DNA of 57,547 nt from an uncultured Alteromonadales bacterium. Lineage in GTDB: Bacteria > Pseudomonadota > Gammaproteobacteria > Pseudomonadales > Cellvibrionaceae. The notes beneath the pieces are model-generated. The model did no database searches and was not told where the DNA came from. It saw only the letters and a list, made by a program, of their open reading frames with translations. This document shows, piece after piece, positions 18,376 through 28,405 of this stretch; the stretch's first letter is position 1, and each line of letters begins with the position of its first letter. The DNA lies in NCBI GenBank assembly GCA_937864365.1, contig CALMJT010000072.1, positions 1 through 57,547 on the forward strand, given 5' to 3'. The position numbers and the translations under genes are program-made.

Positions 18376-18909
18376 ATTGGCATTCCTTTTTAGATGAAAT
18401 AGATCGCGCAATTTAAGCAAATAAAAACTTAATCAAAACTGAAAGAAAAATAAGAACCATCGTTAAACAGGGTTCTTATTTTATTACTGAACCAACCCTT
18501 AATAAGTTAGTGAAGAAAGGTAAAAATTCTGCTGCATACTCAATTAAAATTTATAACGCCTTCATTAACGAACAGACATTAACAGACAGGCATTACCTAA
18601 GTAGAATTTCAATAAATAAGAATTTTCGTGTAAAAAAATATTTCGCGAGCTTAAATGACGCCTGTGAGAAAAATCATGGAGAAACAAAGAATATATTAAC
18701 GAAAAATTGAAAACTGCAATCTAATAGATCGCAACTCTTAGAATTATCAGATTTAGAGAAAATATCGATAGTCGGCGCTAGACTTGCCACACGTCAAAAT
18801 ATTTTTTATTAACTCATTTATAAAAATAATAAAAGCTTAAATAAATGATGTTATTAAGCCTTTAGAACAAGATTATTTTATAGAAACCTCTAACCAATTC
18901 CTGGGTGAT
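18376..18909. other. Intergenic region between rnhB and the DUF4397 gene
   Basis: About 530 bases with no convincing gene. It should contain the promoter of the lipoprotein gene and its leader hairpin at 18449-18480. A plus-strand frame at 18510-18710 exists but has weak coding character. Confidence 0.5.
18449..18480. repeat. Leader hairpin upstream of the DUF4397 lipoprotein gene
   Basis: AATAAGAACC and GGTTCTTATT pair perfectly over ten bases with a 12-base loop, about 75 bases before the GTG start. It might be a leader structure, or a terminator for plus-strand transcription since T-rich sequence follows on that side. Confidence 0.45.
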
Positions 18910-19521
18910 TTAGTCAGAGGTTCCAATACGTATTTTAACTGGACCATAGGATCGTCGGTGAATCTCGCAAATACCGAGCTTATCCATGGCTTCTAGATGT
19001 TTTTTAGTGGGATAGCCTTTATGTCCGGCAAATCCATAACCCGGAAACTGATCATCAAAAGCGATCATTTCACGATCACGAGTGACCTTTGCTAAAATCG
19101 ACGCCGCTGCAATACAATCAACTCGATCGTCACCACCCACTACGCTTTCGCTCGCATAAGTCCATTTGGGTAATTTATTACCGTCCACCAACACGTATTC
19201 AGGCTGAATGGGTAACGTTTCGACTGCTCGTGCCATAGCCAATAAACTTGCCTGTAAAATATTAAGTGTGTCGATTTCGTCAACACTGGCTCTGGCAATA
19301 CTAAAAGCTAGGGCTTTTTGTTGTATTTCTTCAAAGAGAATTTCACGTTTTTTTTCGGATAATTTTTTAGAATCGCGCAAACCTTCTATTGGATTATTTC
19401 TGTCAAGAATAACCGCTGCGGTAACAACATCTCCTGCTAAAGGGCCGCGACCAACTTCATCGACACCAGCCATTAACTGGCCGGAATATTTCGGAATAAA
19501 TATTTCGTATTGTTTTGACAT
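18910..19521 (-). CDS. rnhB: Ribonuclease HII
   Basis: This enzyme removes RNA from RNA-DNA hybrids and single ribonucleotides in DNA, in the cytoplasm. The 203-residue length is normal. The signature [10 protein letters not shown] is at residues 21-30, giving metal ligands Asp21 and Glu22, with a third acidic residue at Asp113 (VLVDGNK). The ATG overlaps the last base of the lpxB stop (TAATG), so it is translationally coupled to lpxB. This lpxB-rnhB arrangement is conserved in gammaproteobacteria. It is the last gene of the block. Confidence 0.96.
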   Translation of the reverse strand: MSKQYEIFIPKYSGQLMAGVDEVGRGPLAGDVVTAAVILDRNNPIEGLRDSKKLSEKKREILFEEIQQKALAFSIARASVDEIDTLNILQASLLAMARAVETLPIQPEYVLVDGNKLPKWTYASESVVGGDDRVDCIAAASILAKVTRDREMIAFDDQFPGYGFAGHKGYPTKKHLEAMDKLGICEIHRRSYGPVKIRIGTSD

Positions 19522-20660
19522 TAAGAGATGAGTTTTAAAATGGCGTCCGCCGCCTTCAAATTTGCGTTTTGACGTAATTGTTGAGACAGGCGATGGAATT
19601 CTTCGGTGAGCAGTTCGGTTTTATTCGGGTTGGAAAACGCTTCTAATGCAACATCGGCAACGCCTTGAGCCGATAAATCATTTTGCAATAATTCGGGCAC
19701 AATGGTTTTGCCGGCCAACAAATTGGGTAAACCCACGTGTTTTATTTTTGCCAGTGCTTTCATAATTTGAAAGCTCAACCATGCCATGCGATAACCAATT
19801 ACCATCGGTTTACCGAGCAGCATGGCCTCAAGTGTTGTGGTGCCCGATGCAATCATAACGAAGTTTGAAGCCATCATGGCTTCTTTAGACTGCTTCAAAA
19901 CTAAGGTAACAGGCAACGAATCATATTGCTTGAGTAATTCTTGCAATTGCGCAAAGCGCTTTTCGTTCGCTGCGGGAATGACAAACTGAAACTCAGAATC
20001 TACGGCGTGAATAATTGCCGCCGCCTGCAAAAACTCTGGTGCAATTAAGCGAACTTCAGCTTCGCGGCTACCGGGCATTATGGCGATGGTTTTTGCGGTT
20101 GGTTTAAGATGTAGCTGTTGTTGGGCGGCGGTTTGACTGTGCAAATGAGTAAATTCATTTGCTAAGGGGTGACCTACAAACTCGACGGCAACATTATGAT
20201 CTTTATAAAACTCCGCTTCAAAAGGCAGAAGCGTTAGCATTAAATCACAGGCTCTAGCGATTTTTTTAACTCGGCCTTGACGCCAAGCCCAAACTGAAGG
20301 ACTAACGTAGTGAGTAGTTTTAATGCCTTGTGCGCGAAGTTTTTCTTCGATGGTAAGATTAAAATCCGGCGAGTCTACACCAACGAATACATCTGGCCGG
20401 TGCTCTGAAAAATACTGAATAATTTCTCGCCGTATTTTTAATAATTCGGGCAAACGTTTTAGCGGTTCAATTAAACCCATCACCGCCAAGCGTTCTTGAT
20501 CGAAAAAGCTGTTAAAGCCTTGTGCAATCATTTTAGGTCCACCAATACCTTCAAAGATTGCATCTGGATAGCGTTTTTTTATTTCTTTCATGAGGCCTAC
20601 GGCGAGCGTATCACCGGAGGCTTCACCCACCACCAGACCAATGCGCAAGGTTTTATCCAT
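19521..20660 (-). CDS. lpxB: Lipid-A-disaccharide synthase
   Basis: A peripheral membrane glycosyltransferase (GT19) that joins UDP-diacylglucosamine and lipid X into the lipid A disaccharide. The 379 residues match the usual length. Family motifs are visible: [13 protein letters not shown] at the N-terminus, [30 protein letters not shown] and [10 protein letters not shown]. The ATG directly abuts the lpxA stop, and the end overlaps rnhB by one base, so the three genes form one translational unit. Confidence 0.97.
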   Translation of the reverse strand: MDKTLRIGLVVGEASGDTLAVGLMKEIKKRYPDAIFEGIGGPKMIAQGFNSFFDQERLAVMGLIEPLKRLPELLKIRREIIQYFSEHRPDVFVGVDSPDFNLTIEEKLRAQGIKTTHYVSPSVWAWRQGRVKKIARACDLMLTLLPFEAEFYKDHNVAVEFVGHPLANEFTHLHSQTAAQQQLHLKPTAKTIAIMPGSREAEVRLIAPEFLQAAAIIHAVDSEFQFVIPAANEKRFAQLQELLKQYDSLPVTLVLKQSKEAMMASNFVMIASGTTTLEAMLLGKPMVIGYRMAWLSFQIMKALAKIKHVGLPNLLAGKTIVPELLQNDLSAQGVADVALEAFSNPNKTELLTEEFHRLSQQLRQNANLKAADAILKLIS

Positions 20661-21437
20661 TTAGCGCACAATTCCTCGCTTGGAAGATTTAAGAGATTCG
20701 ATCAACAAGTTAACCGCAAGCACTGTTTCGGCCAAGGACGCAAGCTCAACTAAGGCTTCTTCTACAGTAAGACCTCGACGGTAAATTATTTTAAAGCCTT
20801 TATTAATCGCGGCGATTTCTTCTTTGGTGTATCCGCGACGACGCAAGCCTTCGGCATTGATACTTTTTGCCGCAGCAGGATTTCCAGTCACCATAACAAA
20901 TGCTGGAACATCTTTACCTATAGCACTTCCCATTCCGGTAAAGCAATGGGCGCCAATATGACAAAACTGATGCACTAGGGTAAATCCACCGAGGATTGCC
21001 CAATCATGCACCACTACATGTCCGGCTAATGCTGAATTATTAACAAGAATACAATGATTACCAATGACACTGTCGTGACCAACATGAGCGTAGGCCATGA
21101 TTAAATTGTGATCACCGATAGTGGTTTCAAAGCGGTCTTGAACCGTTCCGCGATGAATGGTGACGCCTTCACGAATAACGTTGTTATCGCCGATCACCAA
21201 ACGAGTAGGCTCGCCCTGATATTTAAGATCGGGAGTGTCTTCGCCAATGGTCGAAAATTGATAAATACGGTTATTCTTGCCAATTACCGTTGGGCCTTTA
21301 ATAACAACGTGCGACTCAATAACTGAGCCTGCACCAATTGTTACGTTAGGGCCAATAATCGACCAAGGGCCAACAGTAACGTCTTCGTCAATAATAGCGG
21401 AGGGATCAATGATTGCGCGTGGGTCGATTAAACTCAC
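20661..21437 (-). CDS. lpxA: UDP-N-acetylglucosamine O-acyltransferase
   Basis: It catalyses the first step of lipid A synthesis, moving an acyl chain from acyl carrier protein to the 3-OH of UDP-GlcNAc. The 258 residues are almost entirely hexapeptide repeats of a left-handed beta helix (IIDPSAIIDEDVTVGPWSII and so on), with the catalytic histidine in GHDS near residue 121. The start is GTG, with GGAAAT upstream. It lies 36 bases downstream of fabZ in the conserved lpxD-fabZ-lpxA-lpxB order. Confidence 0.97.
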   Translation of the reverse strand: MSLIDPRAIIDPSAIIDEDVTVGPWSIIGPNVTIGAGSVIESHVVIKGPTVIGKNNRIYQFSTIGEDTPDLKYQGEPTRLVIGDNNVIREGVTIHRGTVQDRFETTIGDHNLIMAYAHVGHDSVIGNHCILVNNSALAGHVVVHDWAILGGFTLVHQFCHIGAHCFTGMGSAIGKDVPAFVMVTGNPAAAKSINAEGLRRRGYTKEEIAAINKGFKIIYRRGLTVEEALVELASLAETVLAVNLLIESLKSSKRGIVR

Positions 21438-21473
21438 AGGATTTCCCAGAAATTTGCTATATGAAGGTTGAAT

Positions 21474-21911
21474 TTATACTTTGCGATCAGCGCACATAAT
21501 GACGCAGGAACAAGCTAACTCACCATCTACTGAGGCTTTCGCGTCAAACTTCCAAATACCGCGCTTAACAGATACCACTTTTGACTCAAGCATCAAGCGG
21601 TCACCTGGAGTAACTTGTCGTCTAAAGCGAACATCATCGATACCGGCAAGCAGATACAAAGATCCATCTTGCGGTGTTTTTTCTAATGATTTGAAACCTA
21701 AAACGCCCGATGCTTGCGCAAGCGCTTCGACAATCATAACGCCTGGAAAAATAGGAAGCTGAGGGAAGTGGCCATTAAAGACATCTTCGTTAGCCGAAAT
21801 ATTTTTATATGCGACAATGGACTCGTCGGGGACTAACTCTAATACACGATCCACCAACAAAAACGGATAGCGGTGTGGTAGATACTTGCGAATTTCATTC
21901 ACGTCCATCAT
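21474..21911 (-). CDS. fabZ: 3-hydroxyacyl-ACP dehydratase FabZ
   Basis: This hot-dog-fold dehydratase converts 3-hydroxyacyl-ACP to trans-2-enoyl-ACP and competes with LpxA/LpxD for hydroxyacyl-ACP. Catalytic residues are His48 in [12 protein letters not shown] and Glu62 in MIVEALAQ. I use the ATG at 21911 (145 residues), which has AAGG eight bases upstream; a TTG reading from 21935 adds eight residues without a ribosome-binding site. The N-terminus [13 protein letters not shown] is well conserved. The gene lies 45 bases after lpxD. Confidence 0.95.
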   Translation of the reverse strand: MMDVNEIRKYLPHRYPFLLVDRVLELVPDESIVAYKNISANEDVFNGHFPQLPIFPGVMIVEALAQASGVLGFKSLEKTPQDGSLYLLAGIDDVRFRRQVTPGDRLMLESKVVSVKRGIWKFDAKASVDGELACSCVIMCADRKV

Positions 21912-21956
21912 TTTTTTGGCCTTACTCTCATTCAACGGGTCAAACCGCGAATTCTA

Positions 21957-22985
21957 TTAATCACTAAATTTACTAATTATTTTTTCGAGGCGACGAACCT
22001 GACGAACAGTTTCATCAAGCTTACTTATGCGAATCGCATTTTTACGCCACTGTTGAGCTGGCATACACGGAATACCCGAAGAGTAGACGCCCGGTTCTGA
22101 AATATCGGAGGCCACCATGGTTTTACCGGTAAAATGTGCGTTATCGCAAATGGTTAAATGACCTGCAAATCCGACCATTCCAGCAATGGTACAGTTGGCG
22201 CCAATTTTGGTGCTGCCAGCAATACCACAAAAGGCCGCAATAGCGGTGTTTTTGCCAAGTTCCACGTTATGAGCAATGTGAATGTGGTTATCGAGCTTAA
22301 CACCATCTGCAAGAACGGTATCGCCGAGAGCGCCACGATCTATCGCTGTAGTTGCACCAATTTCAACATCATTACCAATAACGACACCACCCAACTGGTG
22401 TATTTTCTGCCAGCCGCTGGGTTTAGGTGCAAACCCAAAACCATCGGCACCAATCACAGCACAACTATGAATGATAACGCGATGACCGATTTCTATTTCG
22501 TGGTAAATGACAACGTTAGAATGAATAAGACAGTTGTCACCAATTTGCGTGTGTTTACCAATAAAACTGTTAGCACCGATTCGGGTACCTGCACCAATTT
22601 TTACACCGTCTTCAATGACTGCGTTAGCGCCAACAATTACATCACTGCCAATAACGGCGGATTCAGCAACTATCGCAGTGGCATGAATGTTTGCAGCCTC
22701 GGGAGTAGAAAACGGATCGAAAAATTGGCTCACCTGAGCGTAAGCCAAGTACGGATTGCTGCAAATTAACTTATTGCCAGAGAAGCTCGACTGATCGGCG
22801 AGCTCCTGAGTAAGGATAACCACTCCGGCTTTTGTTTCAGGTAAATATTTAGCAAACGCAGATCGGGCTACAAATGCCAATTGATTTGGCTGTGCTCGTT
22901 CGAGGTCTGCGATACCCACTATATTTAACGAGTCATCACCAACAAGCTCTGCTCCAATAGCGCTTGCAATATCACCTAATAACAT
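21957..22985 (-). CDS. lpxD: UDP-3-O-acylglucosamine N-acyltransferase
   Basis: It adds the second acyl chain, at N-2, to UDP-3-O-acylglucosamine in lipid A synthesis. The 342-residue protein has the N-terminal uridine-binding domain, then a long left-handed beta helix of hexapeptide repeats, with the catalytic-type His in HIAHNVELG and the conserved GADGFGFAP segment. The C-terminus ends in a helix that packs the trimer. It follows skp by 22 bases and precedes fabZ, the standard order. Confidence 0.97.
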   Translation of the reverse strand: MLLGDIASAIGAELVGDDSLNIVGIADLERAQPNQLAFVARSAFAKYLPETKAGVVILTQELADQSSFSGNKLICSNPYLAYAQVSQFFDPFSTPEAANIHATAIVAESAVIGSDVIVGANAVIEDGVKIGAGTRIGANSFIGKHTQIGDNCLIHSNVVIYHEIEIGHRVIIHSCAVIGADGFGFAPKPSGWQKIHQLGGVVIGNDVEIGATTAIDRGALGDTVLADGVKLDNHIHIAHNVELGKNTAIAAFCGIAGSTKIGANCTIAGMVGFAGHLTICDNAHFTGKTMVASDISEPGVYSSGIPCMPAQQWRKNAIRISKLDETVRQVRRLEKIISKFSD

Positions 22986-23007
22986 TGAGATTCGGTCCCA
23001 AATCGTA

Positions 23008-23517
23008 TTATTTTTTGTTTAATTTCTCAGTAACTAAAGCGGTAATGTCTGCCGCCGGATCAACAAAATAGACTTGGCTCGAATTTAATACGACTGATAT
23101 ACCCTGAGCCTTGATAACTTCTTCAAGTGCCGTTTTGGTTTTGGTTTCAAACTCTTGTAACAAACCACGTACCGCAGCATTTTGCTCGGCTTGTAGTTTC
23201 TTTTGAGCAAGCTCTAAATCAGCGCGTTTGTATTCAACATTTTTGCGGTGTTCTGCCTGTTGATTCGCATCCCAAGTGATACCTTTGGTTTGCTGCTCTT
23301 CACGAAGGGCTTGCAGCTCTGCAATTAAACCTTCGTATTTAGCTTGTAACGCCGCAAACTCAGGATCTGCCGATAGCGAAGCACTCGCTTTTTTAGCAGC
23401 TTCGGTGCTCAAGATAGCTTTCTCAAAATTGAAAACAGCAACTTTGCCCTCTGCAAATGCAGAAAAAGAAACGAAGGTAGAAACTACGAATGCCGCGAAG
23501 GTCTTGAAATTTAACAC
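23008..23517 (-). CDS. skp: OmpH/Skp periplasmic chaperone
   Basis: A trimeric periplasmic chaperone that holds unfolded outer-membrane proteins on the way to BamA. I start it at the GTG at 23517, which has AGGAG eight bases upstream; the frame extends to another GTG at 23538. It has a Sec signal peptide ending near FSAFA, then a coiled-coil helix from about residue 40 to 130 (rich in Glu, Lys, Gln, Ala), with the beta ends that form the body. About 169 residues, normal for the family. A terminator separates it from bamA, so it likely has its own promoter, driving skp-lpxD-fabZ-lpxA-lpxB-rnhB. Confidence 0.92.
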   Translation of the reverse strand: MLNFKTFAAFVVSTFVSFSAFAEGKVAVFNFEKAILSTEAAKKASASLSADPEFAALQAKYEGLIAELQALREEQQTKGITWDANQQAEHRKNVEYKRADLELAQKKLQAEQNAAVRGLLQEFETKTKTALEEVIKAQGISVVLNSSQVYFVDPAADITALVTEKLNKK

Positions 23518-23583
23518 GTGTAATGCTCCTGATTTCACAGACGATGAATTTAAAATCCCAATTAGAAGACCGTTGGAGTCTAT

Positions 23584-23604
23584 TTTTGCAAGCCAGTTGC
23601 AAAA
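23584..23604. promoter_or_regulatory. Inverted repeat in the skp leader, possible operator or hairpin
   Basis: TTTTGCAA and TTGCAAAA flank a five-base spacer (GCCAG), 67 to 87 bases before the skp GTG. Eight-base arms with this spacing suit a dimeric regulator or a leader stem-loop. No known binding consensus is claimed. Confidence 0.35.
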
Positions 23605-23900
23605 CTAACTGCCAATTTGCCTAATTTAATTAATCACCGTCTCTTAATGCTATTTGATGAACAAACTTAGCAACTTACATCCAGGCCAATCCTAACCATC
23701 AATCAAGCTCTGTACATAAGATTCGGCAGGTCTATCTTAGATATACCATGCGCCTATTTTTTTCCGGGCGGCATTATGACCTCCTAAGCAAGATGGTTTC
23801 CACTACTTATTGAAAAATATTGCGATTTTTTCCAATTTTCGAGGAAAATACCCGCTCAGGAAGAGTAATTTTCGTCACTCTATTGAATTCAGCCTCAACA

Positions 23901-23927
23901 AAAAAACCAGCATTACGCTGGTTTTTT
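23901..23927. terminator. Rho-independent terminator after bamA
   Basis: AAAAAACCAGC and GCTGGTTTTTT form a perfect stem with loop ATTAC. It lies 56 bases after the bamA stop in the direction of transcription and is symmetric, with a T-run on the minus-strand transcript. Confidence 0.9.
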
Positions 23928-23982
23928 AGGTTTGGCAAAATTGGTTAAATAAGAACCAACAATAATGCCGCAATCAAATTGG

Positions 23983-26676
23983 CTAGAAAGTGGTACCGAG
24001 AGAGAATTGAAAGAATTCTGTCTCGTCGTCTTCTTGCTCTTTAATAGGTTTGGCCAAGCTAAAGGTCAGCGGACCAAAACCGGTAATCCAAGTAATGCCC
24101 ACGCCGACAGATGCACTTAATAATCCCAAATCTACGTCAGAACAATTCAGCTGCGTATCGGCACAGTTAGTATCAAAGACGTTACCGGCATCAACAAATA
24201 GCGCCGACTGTAACGTACGCTGATCTTTAATGAACGGTAATGGGAATAATATCTCTGCACCAAACTCCACCAGCACGTTACCACCAAAAGCATCATCGCC
24301 GCGAGTAAGCTGTTGAGCAGACAAACGACCGGTTTCGCTATCAAGAATGTAGGCGAAATTATCGAGGTTATCAGCATCGCCATCGCCATCTAAGTCTTCT
24401 GCGGTCAAGGCAATGGTGTCATATTGGAATGCCGGTGAACTGCGCGGACCTAAACTGTTGCGCTCAAAACCACGAACCGAACCAAAACCACCGGCGAAGA
24501 AATGCTCGAAGAAAGGTAGCTCGGTAGTACTGCCAAAAGAATCGGCATAACCCAATTGAGTGCGCAAGCGCAAGGTAAAATCACGGGTGATAGGTTTGAA
24601 GTACTGAGCATCGTAAGTGACCTTGTAATACTCAAGATCACTACCGGGAACCGTAACTTCCAGTGATAAAGACTGAGAAGCACCACGAGTTGCCAATCGA
24701 CCACGGTTTAGGGTCGATTCGCGCCAACCCAACGTGAAGGTCAGCATATTAAAGTTGTCGCCGTTTTCATCCACAAAGCCACTTGGGTTACGCACCAAAA
24801 CCACAGGATCGTCACTGGCAAAACGAGTATCAACCGCGGTGTAGTCGAAAGGATCAACCACGCCATTGGTTACTGCATCTGAATCATTAAATGCAGCAAT
24901 TTCATCAGCATCAAGAATTCCATCGCCGTTAAGATCGTCTACCAAATCGTTGCGAAGTGCATTAATTTCAGCGACTTGATCTTCGGTTACGTAGGATTGA
25001 CGCACAAAATCGGTATCAAATAATCGAGGACTAGACCGAATTTCTTGCACCGCGAAACGACCGGTTTCGATGGAGATATTACTAAAACCAAAACCGTAGT
25101 TAATTCGAGAAATTTCTGAGGTTGGGTAACCGAAGTTTACGGTAGCGCCGTAGGTATCCGTGGTAAAACTTGAGACGTTAAACTCGTTAAAGTCACGAGC
25201 TCGGAAGAACAGACTAAAACCACGGCTGACGCCATCCGGCGTAAAATAAGGGTCGTTGTAGTTGAAGCTATAAACGGTTTGGAAAGAGCTACGACTTAAC
25301 GAGAAACCAACCGATTTACCCGAACCGAACCAGTTATCTTGCTGAACGTTAGCGCCGAGCGTTAAACCGGTGCCCTGAGCAAAACCAACGCTGGCACCCA
25401 CACTACCTGACGGTTGCTCTTCAACAGTATATTCCACGTCAACCAAGTCAGAACTGCCCGGCACTTCTTGCGTATCGACATCGACCTGCTTGAAGAAACC
25501 CAATCGCTCTAGACGTACTTTAGAAGATTCAATCGAAGCGGTGGAGGCAGAGCCACCTTCCATCTGACGCATTTCTCGTCGTAAAACATCGTCTGAGGTA
25601 CGCGTGTTACCACGGAATTCGATACGGCGAACATAGGCCCGCTTACCGGGATCAACGAAGAAGGTGACCTTTACGGTTTTATCGTCATCGTTACGTTCAG
25701 GAATACCACGCACCTCTGCGAAGGTATAACCCTCGTTACCAAGACGGCGAGTAATGTACTCGGAAGTGGTCGTCATCAATACTTGCGAGAAGTTTTGTTC
25801 TTCACGAACCAGAATCAATCGACGAATAATACTTTCATCAACAATCAAATCACCGGCTAGGTCAACTTCGCTGACCTTGTACACATCACCTTCGGTGATA
25901 TTGACGGTGATATAGACCGACTCTTTGTCGGGACTCAATGAAACCTGAGTCGAATCAATATTGAATTTTAAGTAACCGCGATCTAGATAAAAGCTTTCTA
26001 GACGCTCTAGGTCACCGGCTAACTTTTCTTTGGCGTATTTGTTTTTGCTGGTGAACCAATCGAATCTACCGGCCTTACCTAACTCGAACAGTTCCAAAAG
26101 TTCTTTGTCGGAAAATTTCTCGTTACCAACAATATTGACGTGTTTGATCTTCGCAACCTTGCCTTCATCTACATTGATGATTAACTGCACTTGGTTGCGC
26201 GGTAAATCAATAACGTCGGCATCAACGCTTGCGCCATAGCGACCTTGAGCCACATATTGGCGTTCAAGTTCTTGAGTTAAACCTTCTAAAGTCGCTCTTT
26301 TAAAAATTTGACCTTCCGATAAACCGTTGTCGGTTAAACCCTGTAATAGGTCATCGGTTTTAATGGCCTTGTTACCATCGATGGTGATCGAACTGATTGC
26401 CGGTCTCTCGCGAACCGAGATAACCAATACCTGCCCGTCTTTACCAACACTGATATCTTCAAAATATCCGGTTCGGAATAAAGCACGACTCAGCTCTTGA
26501 ATATCAAGCTCTTCGACTTCATCGCCTACCTGTACTGGTAAAACAGAGAATACTGTGCCCGCAGAGACACGTTGCAGCCCCTGAACACGAATATCATCGA
26601 CACGAAAGGTTTCAGCTAACGACAGTGGCGAGAGCAGCGTTAAGGATAAAGCAAGAGGAAACAGGGAGCGATTCAT
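23983..26676 (-). CDS. bamA: Outer-membrane protein assembly factor BamA
   Basis: The essential Omp85-family core of the BAM complex, inserting beta-barrel proteins into the outer membrane. A signal peptide ([21 protein letters not shown]) precedes five POTRA domains (roughly residues 22-420; [14 protein letters not shown] opens POTRA1) and a C-terminal 16-strand barrel. The VRGF/Y motif is present as [13 protein letters not shown], and the protein ends with phenylalanine. At 897 residues it is longer than the about 810 of E. coli. The extra length includes acidic barrel-domain inserts, two of which match EF-hand calcium loops: residues 581-592 ([12 protein letters not shown]) and 761-772 ([12 protein letters not shown]). 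It follows rseP; a strong terminator follows it. Confidence 0.96.
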   Translation of the reverse strand: MNRSLFPLALSLTLLSPLSLAETFRVDDIRVQGLQRVSAGTVFSVLPVQVGDEVEELDIQELSRALFRTGYFEDISVGKDGQVLVISVRERPAISSITIDGNKAIKTDDLLQGLTDNGLSEGQIFKRATLEGLTQELERQYVAQGRYGASVDADVIDLPRNQVQLIINVDEGKVAKIKHVNIVGNEKFSDKELLELFELGKAGRFDWFTSKNKYAKEKLAGDLERLESFYLDRGYLKFNIDSTQVSLSPDKESVYITVNITEGDVYKVSEVDLAGDLIVDESIIRRLILVREEQNFSQVLMTTTSEYITRRLGNEGYTFAEVRGIPERNDDDKTVKVTFFVDPGKRAYVRRIEFRGNTRTSDDVLRREMRQMEGGSASTASIESSKVRLERLGFFKQVDVDTQEVPGSSDLVDVEYTVEEQPSGSVGASVGFAQGTGLTLGANVQQDNWFGSGKSVGFSLSRSSFQTVYSFNYNDPYFTPDGVSRGFSLFFRARDFNEFNVSSFTTDTYGATVNFGYPTSEISRINYGFGFSNISIETGRFAVQEIRSSPRLFDTDFVRQSYVTEDQVAEINALRNDLVDDLNGDGILDADEIAAFNDSDAVTNGVVDPFDYTAVDTRFASDDPVVLVRNPSGFVDENGDNFNMLTFTLGWRESTLNRGRLATRGASQSLSLEVTVPGSDLEYYKVTYDAQYFKPITRDFTLRLRTQLGYADSFGSTTELPFFEHFFAGGFGSVRGFERNSLGPRSSPAFQYDTIALTAEDLDGDGDADNLDNFAYILDSETGRLSAQQLTRGDDAFGGNVLVEFGAEILFPLPFIKDQRTLQSALFVDAGNVFDTNCADTQLNCSDVDLGLLSASVGVGITWITGFGPLTFSLAKPIKEQEDDETEFFQFSLGTTF

Positions 26677-26793
26677 ATTCTGAGGCAGTTAATTGTATCT
26701 TTATTGATGGTTTATAAAATGATTCGTTATTGGGTTGCCAAGTACGACTGACAAAACCTTTATTGAGTCAAAAAAAACTCTGAAAAGTTGCAA

Positions 26794-26817
26794 AATGCCC
26801 ACACAAAGGCGGGCATT
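26794..26817. terminator. Candidate weak terminator or attenuator between rseP and bamA
   Basis: AATGCCC and GGGCATT form a seven-pair stem with a ten-base loop, 16 bases past the rseP stop. On the minus-strand transcript a T-containing stretch follows. It may cause partial termination before bamA rather than a full stop. Confidence 0.45.
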
Positions 26818-26832
26818 AAACTGTAAAACACG

Positions 26833-28203
26833 CTAGAAGGGCAAGTTAAAAAGCTGGCCTTGTATTTGGCGCATAATGTCGTTATAGAACGCCAAAACCA
26901 TAACACTGGCGACCACAAAGAAACCCAGCCTATAACCAATTGACTGGACACGTTCCGATAACGGCTTACCTTTGATGGCTTCGATAAAGTAGTAGGTTAA
27001 GTGACCGCCATCAAGAACGGGGATTGGCAGAAGGTTGAAAATAGCAAGACTAACACTTAATAGCGCCAACATTCGCAAAAAATAAACAAAACCCAGTTCA
27101 GCTGAATCACCGGCCACTTTAGCAATGGACAGTGGACCACTTAAGCTTTTGGTTGAGATCTCACCTACCACCAGCTTTTGCAGCGAGAGCAATACAACAC
27201 CGCTGGTTTCCCAAGTCTTTTTAATGCCCTGACCAAAAGCTTCAACCACCGAATAAGAGCTGGAGCGAATCATCTCTTTAGGCCAAGTCGGATTTTCTGG
27301 AGCGACACCGATTCGACCAATGACTTTACCACCGTCTTCAAAGCGAGCTAGGGTAATCAATACTTCTTGTAATTCGCCTTTACGGTCAACCGTAAATTCG
27401 ATGGTTTCACCCGGACGGGACGAAACATAATCGGCGAAGAATTCCCAATCAGTCACAAGCTGGCCGTCAACGGCAACGAACTCATCACCTAACTGGATGC
27501 CGGCTCCCGCCGCAGGGGTACCCTCAACCACTTGTGCAACAATGGGTTTTACTTCAGGTCGGAAGGGTTTAATACCCGCACCAATAATAGGGTCAGGATC
27601 GCTCACACCTTTTTGCCAGTCATTCAAATAAGCACTGGACTCGTAGGTCAGATCAGAATCGGAATAGCTAACTTTAAAAGTAATTTCACCGCTTTCGCCC
27701 AACCGTTTAACTAAAGCGCGATTTACGGCCTCCCAAGATGGGGTTTCAACACCATCGATCGCAACAATTTCTTGCCCAGGTTCTAATCGAGCGGCTTCGG
27801 CAACACTGCCGGGCTCCACGTCACCTACAACAGGCGCTAAATAAGATTGCGGTTGCAACAACACCAACCAAAATAAAAATACGGCAAGCACGATGTTAGC
27901 GATTGGACCGGCGGCAACAATGGCAATACGAGACCATACGGGCTTGCGGGTAAATTCTTCGTGCAGATCCTTTTCATCAACAGGGCCTTGGCGCTCATCA
28001 AGCATTTTGACGTAACCACCAAGAGGGATACCTGCGATGGCGTATTCGGTGCCTTTTTTGTCGTACCACTTGATAAGGGGTTTGCCAAAGCCAATTGAAA
28101 AGCGCTCAACTCGCACGCCACATACGCGAGCAATGTAGAAATGGCCGAACTCGTGGAACGTCACCAAGACTCCCAGAGCTATCAAAAACCATATTAATGT
28201 CAT
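26833..28203 (-). CDS. rseP: Site-2 zinc metalloprotease RseP
   Basis: An inner-membrane S2P-type protease (M50B) that cleaves the anti-sigma factor RseA and clears signal peptides. The zinc motif HEFGH is at residues 17-21 in the first transmembrane helix, and the second catalytic motif is VLDGGHL in the C-terminal membrane part. Two PDZ domains lie between (around residues 110-200 and 210-300). The 456 residues fit the family. The ATG has GGAG upstream. The gene sits between dxr and bamA, the usual order, tying envelope-stress control to outer-membrane assembly. Confidence 0.96.
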   Translation of the reverse strand: MTLIWFLIALGVLVTFHEFGHFYIARVCGVRVERFSIGFGKPLIKWYDKKGTEYAIAGIPLGGYVKMLDERQGPVDEKDLHEEFTRKPVWSRIAIVAAGPIANIVLAVFLFWLVLLQPQSYLAPVVGDVEPGSVAEAARLEPGQEIVAIDGVETPSWEAVNRALVKRLGESGEITFKVSYSDSDLTYESSAYLNDWQKGVSDPDPIIGAGIKPFRPEVKPIVAQVVEGTPAAGAGIQLGDEFVAVDGQLVTDWEFFADYVSSRPGETIEFTVDRKGELQEVLITLARFEDGGKVIGRIGVAPENPTWPKEMIRSSSYSVVEAFGQGIKKTWETSGVVLLSLQKLVVGEISTKSLSGPLSIAKVAGDSAELGFVYFLRMLALLSVSLAIFNLLPIPVLDGGHLTYYFIEAIKGKPLSERVQSIGYRLGFFVVASVMVLAFYNDIMRQIQGQLFNLPF

Positions 28204-28405
28204 CTATTTCTCCGTAAGAATGACCAACCTTTATCCAAGAAACCGTTAAGATAGCCATACTTGGTAATGAAGACAGATTATTAGCTGTATAAACCTTTAG
28301 CTAATCCAACTGCAATCGAGTTGGACAACAGATAGTGCTCAAAGGTTGATTAACCGAAGATTAACGGTATCGAATTTTACTTTTTGATACCAGAGCTTAG
28401 GGTGT

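Larger units (their letters stand above)
23518..23982. other. Intergenic region between bamA and skp
   Basis: About 465 bases with no gene. It contains the bamA terminator (23901-23927) and, nearer skp, a perfect inverted repeat (23584-23604). Its size and the terminator imply a promoter for skp in this stretch. In E. coli these two genes lie much closer together. Confidence 0.55.

Noticed and set aside
18510-18710. A 66-codon plus-strand frame between rnhB and the DUF4397 gene
   Set aside because: No ribosome-binding site and weak coding character in an AT-rich intergenic region.
22158-22769. A 203-codon plus-strand frame opposite lpxD
   Set aside because: Shadow of the hexapeptide-repeat coding sequence; Asn/Thr-rich composition results from the repeat codons on the other strand.
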